Positions 34,919 to 46,500 of a stretch of 64,000 nucleotides of DNA are shown here, in pieces (position 1 is the first letter of the stretch; each line of letters begins with the position of its first letter). Both the position numbers and the translations under genes were made by a program. The notes below the pieces were generated by a model. It was not told the DNA's origin. It ran no database searches and saw nothing but the letters and a program-made list of their open reading frames with translations. Source of the DNA: Trichostrongylus colubriformis (lineage: Eukaryota; Nematoda; Chromadorea; Rhabditida; Trichostrongylidae); the NCBI GenBank assembly GCA_963978905.1, contig OZ022261.1, positions 2,729,992 through 2,793,991 on the forward strand, given 5' to 3'.

Positions 34919-35143
34919 GCGTACCATTAGACCCGCACCGCCTGACCATGTGAGACACGTCGCGATGCGTGCAAGCTAGGCGCGCCTTATGTGGTTGGGT
35001 CCTGAAGCGATCACACTTCTTATACCTAAAATAGAGCTTATTTCATGGCAATCGCTTCAGGACCAGCTACATTTGGAACCCCAGCTCGTATGCGTGACGC
35101 CGTGCGAAGGATGACGCAACGCAATTTTCTGTCCTAATGGGTA
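34919..35143. mobile_element. Family C element copy 4
   Basis: Termini TACCATTAGACCCGC and TTTCTGTCCTAATGGGTA. The centre pairs GGTCCTGAAGCGATCAC with GCAATCGCTTCAGGACC. Confidence 0.8.
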
Positions 35144-35449
35144 TATTCGGATGGATGATGATTAATTGGTTGTACCGTGCTAGGGAAGCTGTCGAACATG
35201 GGTATGTTGACAGTGGAGTGAAGGAGAATAGCCGAGTGTTGGTGCATTTACTGGTAAAGGAAAACCTAGCAAGCATGTTGAGTAATACAATATACAATGC
35301 TACTTGTGTGCAGTCGCTCGGAACTACGCTGCCAAAACACAAGATAACACTAGTTCTTTTTCATTTCGCATTTATACGATTTTTTCGTACATATAGCGAC
35401 TATTGCTTTTGCGAATTTTGTATGTTTCGCAATATTAACCTGCTAATTT

Positions 35450-35854
35450 TTAAAAAATGGCTGAGTATAGCCCATCTTTGTTTCGCCAAAGATCTCTTAT
35501 TCCAGACGCGAAAGAGTTGTTGAGCCTCTTGAAGTGTCCGTCACTGTTGACGATAAACCCCTTCACCTGGTCTGGTAGCACGCGGGAAAAATGATATCCC
35601 TCACCGTAAAGCTTGGACAGTTCAGTAGACTTACTGGGCCTCACAGTCAAGCCCGTGAAGAGAAGCCCAGACGGATTTCGCGGTGTGAGGCTGCTTCTTA
35701 CGGTAGTGTGGGATGGCTTAACCGTGTCTATAGGCCTGCTACATCTGCTAACCATATCTTTGGTGAATAGCCTAGAGTTTTTCTGCGACCGTCTCACTTT
35801 TCTCAAGGATATTCCGGCGCACGGAGCCTTCGTATCCCACCCAATACAGATCAT
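35450..35854 (-). other. Unrecognised 134-residue minus-strand open frame
   Basis: Among the longest stop-free frames in the gap between genes. It has KVRRSQKNSRLFTKD and SLTPRNPSGLLFTGL toward its start and KGFIVNSDGHFKRL toward its end. The plus strand is also open for 85 codons over part of it. It may be an old mobile-element exon or chance. No acceptor/donor pair or domain supports a gene. Confidence 0.2.
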
Positions 35855-35921
35855 GAATTTCCTGAGATGAAGTGTTGTTCAGCGCTTGATGTTGAGCTCT
35901 CAAGCTGCCCTCGCCCCTATA

Positions 35922-36061
35922 GGCCACCGTCAGACTTTGCGATTCTGCGGTCTCCCGGCTCCGCACGCGAAGTTGCGGCATTGCACAATGTTAAGGTCGT
36001 AATATCGCGTGCGAAAGTACGACTTTGCAGAATCGCAAGATCGTAAAGTCTGTCGGCGGCC
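35922..36061. mobile_element. Family G element, complete copy
   Basis: GGCCACCGTCAGACTTTGCG at the left, GTAAAGTCTGTCGGCGGCC at the right. The inner CGAAGTTGCGGCATTGCAC and GGTCGTAATATCGCGTGCG are the family landmarks. Confidence 0.85.
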
Positions 36062-36376
36062 ATACCAATTTTCGGTCAATACGACAAGTCCTTAGCAGCT
36101 CTGCTAGCATCTTCACCTTAGCGGAAAAAAGGCTGTCGAAAACGATGTCGTGGTCACCAGACGCTCGCATACACACATGTTTACGTTTAAAGGAAATAAA
36201 AATAAGATGATTTATTACAGGCGGCGCCGCAGCCTTCTGGCGTTGCCTGACCTGGCCTTCCTGACACACACCGTCTGTTAATTCTTTTGTTATACAATAC
36301 TGATGTCAAAAAAGACTTCAAAGAATGATATTAAGAAGGAGTCCAACATGTAATGCATTCTGATTCTCAATCCTCT

Positions 36377-36760
36377 GAAGGAATCTTCCATGGAAAAATG
36401 GGTTTTTATGTTACCCATATATTTATGAAGAGATAAACAATTATAAACAAAGAAAGCGTGTTTGAATTCAGGTCGTATTTGCCTAATATGGGCCGCATGC
36501 AAAGTTTCACGCGAAAAATGTGCATCCGGCCAAGATGCAGCACCACAAAGCCCGGCCGGGTGGGCGGGGCCTCCGAGCAGGTGCCAACCGTGTCGTCCGC
36601 CAAAGTCGCCCCGCCCACCCGGCCGAGAATTTGGGGAGCTGTATCTTGTTCGAATTTCCACTTTTTCTCGTGAAACTCTGCATGCGGCTCTTATTAGGTA
36701 AATACATCGGAAATATATGGGTAACAACGAAACTTATTTTTCCGTGGACGATTCCTTTGA
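36377..36760. mobile_element. Family B element, complete copy with a 50-bp insertion in one arm
   Basis: Ends GAAGGAATCTTCCATGG and CCGTGGACGATTCCTTTG. The left arm is interrupted after ACCCATATATTTATG by about 50 bp (36428-36475) before resuming at GTATTTGCCTAATATGGGCC. Confidence 0.85.
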
Positions 36761-37517
36761 ATTCGAATGTATAACTACTAATCACATCGCACGCAGTCAC
36801 TTATTTACTCACGCTGTCGTCCTTTTTGCTCACGTCATCACCAGCGACTTCAAGAGGAAGTCGCCTTTCGAATTCATCCACATCTTACGTGTATAAACTT
36901 CAAAAAACAAACTGAATGAGGTGCCGTGATTGCTGCGGCTGGCTGTGCAACCGAGGTATTTATTTTCTCGATGTCAAGGATTACGATCGGAGCCTTGCAG
37001 CGTCCTAGATTTTCGATCTCGTTTTCTTTTTGTTATAATAGAGACAAAAACGATCCATCAACCCAGCCCAGTGAAGTGACATGCTGGCTACCTTCTACTT
37101 TTCTGAATTTTTAAATCGTCTTTGTATAAATATGTTGCAAGTGACATGTGCGTTAGCGGTTCTGAACTGCACTACGGCCATAGGTGATCGTCCTGCGCAA
37201 ACTCATGTTTTCAGCAGCTTCGCTTAATTTTTTAATTTTTTAAATTTCACTTAACCTTGTTGTGGTCCCTTGTTATCACTACCCATCTACAGATTCATCT
37301 ATTTCTACTCATTGAAGATTACTCACTGTTTAACGAAATATAGTGGTTCGTCTGAGGTAGAGACGGAACGGTCCACTTTTCACGTTTAAAATATTCAAAT
37401 TGAACATACACAAATTTCTTTCTTTTATTTTACAGTAGTGCTCAATGCGTATGATATTCATTACTTAATTCTGTATTCGAAGTGCTCTCGATTTTGTATG
37501 AGCGACCGGTGTCCCTG

Positions 37518-40500
37518 ATGCCGGGTTGTAAACCGATGATCCCGCTGTTGTTCATGGGTACGTTGTGCTTACTTATTGTTTACTTTTGAAAATAGTCTTA
37601 ATCGTTGTTATTAGTGGTGTGTTATATCGCTCTCTGTGAAGCCGATAATGATACTGTGCTCCACTTTTCTGATTTACATAATGGTCAAGCAGTGTGGACA
37701 GTAGCAGAGTCGAACTTGCCTTGGGTTGGCTCGTATGACTATCTCAGGTTGGTTACATCTTTGAACTTAACACACATTTGCGATTCGTTTCATATAACTC
37801 AGCCTCTATAAATGATTTCACGCCCCGCCCACTATGGGTGGGTGTCCGCACACTTTAAACATGTCCAACATAGCATGGGCATTGGTCATTTCTACCGATT
37901 TTTTTCTGGTTTCTAGGCAGTATTGGACTCGAGTTACGGATTTTCTCCATATCGAATCTCTGTACATTCAGAGCACGCTCCGCTCACTGTGGTTGTGTCC
38001 CTTAATCATCCCCTTCAGAAAAAACATAGCTGCCTCAGCCAGACTTCCAGTCTAGTCCGCTTCGGAACTGTATCAGAAGGTTTCTGAACCGAGGACCGAG
38101 CATGTCAGTGCATGCCCCCGCCAGCTGTGGGTGTGGCTTAGCTTGGTTTATGTGTGCTCCTGACCTCGGCCTATGCCCTAGCCATTCCAAGCTTGACCAG
38201 ACATCTCCATTTTTTCCTCATGTAATACCGAATTCCGTGACAGAAATGCTAGTAGACAAGCATTTAGACAGACAGACAGTGAAGCAGCCAGAATTTCAAA
38301 TAAATGCGTTTGATGCGATTTCAGATTGAACACTACTGCTGTAATTGTTCTCTTGAAAGTAGTTGACAGCTTCACAGGCAAAACACTGGCTGAATGCTCA
38401 GATGTCACAGGAGGAGGTATGTTTTTATTGTAGACGTGTTTTTTAGCAAAAACAAATTTGGAAATCTAGGGATACCAGGTGCAACCTTGCATATACAAAA
38501 TATTCGTGAATTCCAAGGACCTTCCAACTGCATATTGGTGCACATTGTTGTTGGAGTACGCCCAGAGTTGAGATCTCGTGCAAATCTTGAACGATAAGAG
38601 ATGGCTCCTAGGCGACTGCTTTGACGGTATTAAAGGGCACTGACTTAAAGGAATCGTGCAACGAAAAAATCAGTTTCTCTGTAATCCATATGTTTATGTT
38701 GTATTTGCTTAATAAGGACCGCGCGCAAAGTTCCACGCGAACTAGTGAAATTCGGCTGAAATACAGCTTCTCAAAGTGGCAGACAAACGGGCGGGGCCTT
38801 TAAAGGCACTTTCCGCGCTCGCTGATAAGTGGAGTACAGTTGACTCTCCATTGGTTGTTGGGCGCTGAGGGCGGATCAACCACGCCCCACTGCAGGCAAT
38901 AGGGCGTGGAGAGACAGCCTCCCAGCCGCCGACAACCAATGGAGAGTCAACTATTACTCCACCCATGCCGCGGTTGAAAACGGATGGTGGAACTATTTAC
39001 GTGAATTTCTGACCCCACGCCTCGTCTCCGACCGCGACGGACGACGGAGCGAACTTGCCCGGAACCGCCCATCCGGCCGCCATTTTGAGGAGCTGGATCT
39101 CAGTGGGCTTTTCACTTTTCGTGTGAAACTTTGCGTGCAGCCTTTTCAGGCAAGTACAACATAAATATATGGGTAACAGAGAAACTGATTTTTCCGTACA
39201 CGATCCCCTCAATAATTTTCCACCTTTTAGCAAAATCGCTGTAGCATTTCTGAATACATAATCCCTCTTCTAAACACTAATCTCACTTCGTTATTATGTG
39301 GATTATTTTGACTCATCACTTCATTTCGCGTGAAGCGGATAGGGTCAAACCGGGGATGAAACATAAGTCGAGGAATCCTCAGAAGGTCCGTTTTCGGTAA
39401 GAAAGTGAGGGTTGTGTTTTGGAAAACTTCTCGAGCAATTCTCGATGACCACCTCTATTGAGTGATTTTTGAACGGATGAAGTGATTTCTATGACAAGGT
39501 CTTCGATCGATAAGCATGCTCAATACTAGATAGCAATGCTATGGTTATAGAGTGAGGACTTTTTTTTTTTCGGAAAAGCACATTGAGTATAATGACGGTG
39601 ACGTCGGTGACCGGGGGTCATAATTCTCCAAAATTTTCCTCGACCTCAGGCTTGACCCTGGGTCCAGCATCACTTTTAGCCGTAATCCAAATTTAACTTT
39701 CTGTGGGCTAGAAGAGATTGCGGAATTGGTAGATAGAGTTTTTCATAATCTCATCCAAAGCACTGATCGCGGAATACACGCTTTCTACAAAACAGTAGTT
39801 TCTTCGAGATTAAAGTTGAGTTATCCTCTGTTGTAGTGGGTTGCCCAACAATGGGGAAAAACGAACATGACACTTCGAGAACACTCATTTTTCGTTATGT
39901 CTTATAAAATTTGCGTCGCAAACCCAAAATTGATGTTTTATTGTTAACTCGAATGTTTTTTTTGCCATCTCCGTATGTAGTTTAGCAAATGAATGACATT
40001 TATAGAAACTCACTGGAGCAGTTTTCGATGGACTTTGCAGTCGGACATATTGCTGTGTACAGTATCTCCGAACAACTCCTCTCGTACTGTGTTCCCTTTG
40101 TCTGGAAATCCAAGAAAATTTTCCGTTCGTCTGGAGGCTGGTGCGTCTAGATTATCAGCTTTTTCTCCCAAAAACCAAACAGTATGTGAAAGTGACAAAA
40201 ATTGCATGAGGTTCACTGGAGATCTAGAAATAAAAGTCGAATTTTTTCCCTAAATTGGCCTCTGAGATTTCGAATTTGGGTGATGCATAGTTCAAAGGAA
40301 TCGTCTACGGAAAAATGAGTTTCTTCGCTAAAGGGCCGCATGCAAAGTTTCACGTGAAAAAGTGCGAATTTGGCCAGGATACAGCTCCCCAAATTCTCGG
40401 TTGAATGCGCAGGGCCTCCGAGTAGAAATCGCGTACCGTCGTCCGCCGCAGTTCGGAACGGAAAGTGGGACTGTTCACTTAACTTACTTAACTTTCTGTT

Positions 40501-43500
40501 CTTACAATGCGTCTCCGACCGCGGCGGACAACGGGGTGAACACTTGTCCGAGGCCCCGCCCACCCGACCGAGACTCTGTGGTGCTGTATCTTAGCCGGAT
40601 TCATATTTTTTGCGTGAAGCTTTGCATGCGGTCCACATTAAGCAAATACAAAATAACATGGGTAATGGAAAGAACTCATTTTTTCGTGGACGATTCCTTA
40701 AAGCTTCCTCCGATTCTCTTAAACTCTAGAACTCTCATTTTTTATTGTAGTGTGAAGGGAAGGAGGTGGGGAGACTTCCAAAGCAGCGAAAGATTCCTCA
40801 TCAATCCATTCAAAATCAAGATTTTGTCTTGAAAAAAAAACGTTATCGATAAACCAAACGATTCGAGCTTCCTTGAATACAGCGTGTTCAACGAAGAGCA
40901 TTTTCAGACAGAGCTATCTGCAAAGTTCTCATTATCATCCACAGTTATTTAGCTCGAGGTCCTGCATGTGTTCGGGACGTGATGATACATGATGAACATT
41001 ATCTCAGTTGTCCTCCTCAGCCAAAACTTGGCTCATTCTCATTCTTCAGTCTCATGTGTGGATGCCCTTATCAGCATGAGGACTATGATACTGGTAAATT
41101 GATTTTCGGTGTCGGACCATTCTTCTCTTGCAACGCACCTGTTAGTCCTTTAACTTGTAAGCTTTAGCTATGGTATCCTCTACCGAACCGCCATTCCCCA
41201 TATTCGGAATGGAAAAGGCAGTGCAGTCTACCGGGCAGCAAGTGTGGACACTTGGACCATGTGCCAGTCTTGTTTGTCATAACGGCGGAACCTGTGTCGT
41301 AGCTGAGGAAGGATCGGTAAGTTTGAGTTCTCAGGCCGCTTCATACTCCGCGGCGGTGCCGGCCGCAGGGCATGGCCACGTGTCTCTGCGTCTTCGCCTA
41401 TACCACCCTGCCTCCTCAGCACCTCCCACGTGCCACTCCGCCTCGGTGCCTGTGAACGCAGCCACGCCCTCCTGGCGCTGAGTATAAACGCAGTCTTGTT
41501 ATGAGGAGCAATATCGATCGATCCTTTAGTGGACACCTCTGCTCGGCTGCTAAAATTCGTAGGTGCCGTCGATATACAAAATATGGACTGACATTGTGCT
41601 GAGAACTCGATTACTGTGAATGAGTTCCATTAGGGCACAAAATCCGCGAGGCCACATGTGGCGCGCAGCGCGATAGTTCAGTCCGGAGATGCTTTATGTT
41701 TACTTCTGACACATATGGCGTGGGAGCTGTGGTGATTCCTATGGAGGGAAGTTCTTATGCGAGAGTTTCGACGGTAAATCCGCTTTTGATCCTCTTAAAG
41801 GACTGTTCCGCTCAAAAGGCTTTGGCATGATTCGGAAAGATCGAGCATAGTGTTTCATCCCAACTTTTTAGGCAGCGTGCCTTTGTACGGACGGTTTTAT
41901 TGGTGCATCTTGCGAAATTGACGTCTGTTCTACAGTTCCGTGCCAGAACGGTGGTCAATGCAAAGCAAATGGTGGTGAAGCTCGTTGCATCTGTCCGTTG
42001 GGATTTACTGGTATCTTATGCGAATCGGTATGTATTCTGCTTGTCAGACTTGTCAGACCGTGGAATGAGCTTAAGCGAATTGTTTAGGCAATCAATGTTT
42101 GCGATCCGCCATGTGTAAACGGGGATTGCTTTATCGTAAATAATACGAAGAGATGTGAGTGTCACCCAGGATTCATTGGCACTACTTGCAATATGGAGGA
42201 TGTATGCTCTCGGTAAGTTGCTTTTGTAAGCAGCAGCATTTATACATTTATCCGCGTTATCTTCATGTGATTAAAATGATAACACATGATGTGCTATAGG
42301 ACGGCTCTACATATTCTCTCTGGTTGGAGAAAGAAGCGCAAATGTCAAATATGAAAGGACGATCGCTTCGGGTGTGTGCACTTATAACAAAATTCGGTTC
42401 GCGGCGCCATCGGCACGACTTGCCGAATCGATTGCCCTTGGGAGCCCGGCAGAGCGTGGCTTCCACCCATGCCATGCTGCCTCCTGCACCCATGTACCCT
42501 GCCTCCTCCACCACTGCCACACTGCCTCGCTTGAAGGCTGCCATACCCTGCCATTGGTACTCGCACCCGCCGAACCGCTCGCCGCGGGCGGCTACGCGAT
42601 TTTCCGTCATAAGTGCACACACCCGATCGCTTCCATTCAAGATTTTGGAAACAAGCTAACAACTGGGCAGCAATCATATTGCTCGAAGCCAGTGCCCTGT
42701 GAATTTGTTCCAGGATGCTTGTATATGGTTTTTTTTTTGAAATTTGTTTCATACCCGCTTTTATGATGTCTATATAGAGATGCTGTGTGCGCTCTGTACG
42801 GTGAGGAAGCGAAATGTATTGTGCACGAACCAAGTGATAACTCTACGGACGATGCATCATTCAACGTCGGCTATGAATGTCGCTGCCCTCACCCACTTAA
42901 TGGTGGTAGGTGTTCTTGTGCATTGGCTTTCTGGCACTTTTCTCGCAACTAATCCACGCTTTTCTAGAATACGTCGATTGTCTTGCTCTGCATCTTTCAA
43001 CGTCAATAACCTTTGCCCATAATCGTCCGGTGCCGAGTACGATGGCAACAACTTCGATACCAACTAGTACCATGGACATGGTTACTGAAGAAGAAGAAGT
43101 TTCAGGTTAATTAAAGTTTGATTTGTTCACTCAGACCGGTCACCTGAATGACGTAACCTCGGTGTCCATCTAAAAAGCGCCAGTCCTTCCTTTGTTCTTT
43201 CATCAGAACTAGTTATGTGGCAGTCACACGGGTGTTCCTTGTTTGATTCAAATATGCAAAGTGTCTACGGAAAATTCGTGATTCTGATTCCTCTTGAAAT
43301 TATTCCACTAGATACACTACATGAAGATAAACAAGAAGAAACCAAAAGTGTCGCTCTCCTCCGAGACATAAATGGTAAAGTGCAAGAAGAGCAACGCCTT
43401 CGAATTCCCGCCAGATCATTTGAGCAGCCGTCAAAGGTCAAAGCGCAGTTCAGATTTTCGCGTCCAGTATGGATTCGCTTCGCTCTGCTTTCCTACCCAC

Positions 43501-46500
43501 GAGTAACTCCTCTTTGTTACCCAGCTTTCTAGCGTCCAAACCCACTCGGACGCCCCACCCCGTCGTCCATCTATTTGGGGAGCTCTATTTCAATCGGATT
43601 CTTGTATATGAGCGTGAAACTTTGCATGCGGCCCTTAGTAAGCAAATCTAACATAAATTTGCGGGTAACAGCAGAACTTAAATTCCCGTGGATGATTCCT
43701 TCAAGGAATCTACGTATTTCCCTTGCAAACTTAGCCCGGCTACCCCACCTGACACACAGAATTACCCCTTCCCTACACATGTACATTTAAGTAAAGCAAC
43801 ATTGTGTCCTCAAGAGCCCTGAAACAGACGCATAGCAGATATAGAAGGCATATTGTTAATTGATGCCCTAAGAGCCATTGTTAAAATGAATCTGATTCCC
43901 AAAGATCACTTCCGTCTATCACTTTTTCCGTATGCGGACGCTGTCAAAACCATATCACACTGTTTTGAAAGAACCCGTGGCTTGCTTCAGTATCGCTTCA
44001 AAGCTGCCGTAAGGGGTGATCTATCCAGAAAATGAGTGGTAGAATTTTTTAAACATTCTCACGAAAATTTTCTTGATCGCAACCACTGTCCTACCCCTAT
44101 CCCTCAGTTTCCCGCTTTCTGCGAGAATTCGCCCTTTATTGAGTGCCTGTAGTTCAGAACAAACTTCATAACTCGGTTCAGATCATAAACTGGCAGTTTT
44201 GATCACCGTCCGAAATATTGGCCTGATGCACATTTAATGCGGCTTCTTTAAGCAATTTTATTTAGCGAAAACAATAATAAAATTTTGGCAAAAATTTGTT
44301 TGAATGTTTATTCGGAAGCGTTTTCGCCATCGCAATCAAGGACTGCTTCCCAGTAATTAGTCGTAAAAACGTCAATTTCCACTACAAAAAAACGTAACAA
44401 TGAAAATCCGCATTATGCACCACCCTAATATGTATGTGGGGTGGTGTGGGTTCACTTGCCAATGGTCATTCGATCGATCCTTCACTTGTGAGGGGTTTGC
44501 AGGCATTTCAGAAGAAATATTCTGGAAGAAACATGTTACTGTTACAAATGAGATGTTATAAGTAACAATTAAAAATGTAAATAATTTGTTTTGAACTCAC
44601 TTTTTTCATGAGGTCAAATTCTTTGGTACGAGGGTCGATGCTTCTTCATGATTTTATTTCAGATGTATTTATGATCACTACGCCTTCGCTACAATATACT
44701 TCACCTATATTCTACACTACTCTTGTAAGTTACACTTTTTGGCATTAACGATGTGTGCTCTACTCTTCTTTACCTCGACGATACTATACTTTTTGTAGTC
44801 TTCGCCCACTTCACGAGAAACTTCTACACCTACGTTTCCACTGATAACTACCTCAACCCAGAAACATCTCATCACGTATCCAGAAGAAGGTAAGCTTCAG
44901 AAATTGTGTAAGGAACCGTGAAGATGGGGACGAAGAAGGCATGCGGGTTGCGATTGGTGGAAAATGTGCTCTATTAGAGGTGGTGATGGGGGAAATTCGG
45001 ATCAAATTTGAAAAAATTAGTCATTATGACGGTTAAGATGATCAATAATACGAGGGTGAAGAGAAAACGGAAGGGAATGGCCAGAACTCTAGAGAGAGGA
45101 CCCCCTCCCCCCATTGGTTCTCGACGCGGACGACCTTTCCGTCAAGAGGCGGGTGGTGTGGACGACTTTTCCATTGGCATGTAGCCAAGTAATCAGTGGG
45201 CAAAACAGGGTGGAAACACTACAGAAACTCGAAAGGCATCCCATCGTTGGCTGCAGAAGAGCGAAGGCAACAAATGAGAAATAATGAAAAAGAAAAAAGC
45301 ATAGAAAAGAAGAAGACGCAAACTCTACGGGTAACCAGCAGAAATCAAAAAGGCTGAAAAAGATATTCAGCTGTTTAGAAGAGGGTCTGCAACATTCCCG
45401 TTTACGAAAGCGCGCCGCGATCGCTCCAACTCTGTCTCGGCTCCTTGGCCACTCCCACCCCAGCCAATCAGCGATGCTCGTCGCTAGAAGGCGAACCGAG
45501 CCAAGAAAGGCGGCTGGAGCTACAAAGGCAGCCTCTGCCACAGCTCAGAAGCGCGCCTTTTGCGGGGGATATCGGCGATGATAGGTTTCCTGGTCCCCTA
45601 GTTTCCAACTGAATGTCTCCATTAAGGGACCTTGTCACCCACATCACCCCCATCTTTAAGCCGATTTCATACTCTGGGTGGTGCCGGCGGTAGGGCGTGG
45701 CAGCGTTAAGAGAAAGTGAGGTGGAATGGCAGGGGCGACACAGAGACGACGCTGCCGGCACCGCAAAGTCTGATGACGACATTGGAAGACCTAACCTCAT
45801 CCAAATATTAGGTTGTGCCGAAAGTTCCGAAACACCTCGACCTCCTTCTTTGAAATTTATTTCTTTACAACATGAAGCCTTTTGCAGCATGTCATATATC
45901 ATTCGGAAGAGAATTTTCTACTCTACAGAATGACATGTCTTGTTGACTGAAATGTGTTTATGTTGTAAAGAAATGAATTTGAAAAAGTGGTCGAGGTGTT
46001 CCGGAACTTTCGGGACAACCTAATATTTAACCGAATCTGTTGTTATCCGAATATTTAATCGAATTCATTGAAGGAAAAAATCATATCCTTGCATCGACAA
46101 CGGATTACAACGAAAGTTCTTCTCCTTCAAGCACTTTCACCTCTGCAATGACTACTACTTTTACTGAAAAATACATCACAACTGAAGTTCCACCAATGGA
46201 GGTGAGTGTGCTTGTTATTTTAAGTTGAGCGTGCAAGAATTTGAAATGTGGCCGCTGTCGCAGCGTTGTCAATGTCCAACGGGTTCACAGATAAACTCCA
46301 AGCATTTTGCAGCACTCCTAAGCTGCTGCCGTCCATGAATCTTCTCAAATTCTTGGCTATCACGTAAGAAGGTGCAAATCATGCAAAAGTACTCTCATTG
46401 AGGCTTTATCATATCCTCATCCTTAGTCGCTCCTTATCTCTTTAAGGAACCGGCAGGGGTCGGGAGAAAGAGGAATGTGGGAAGAAATGACTGTTGTGAA

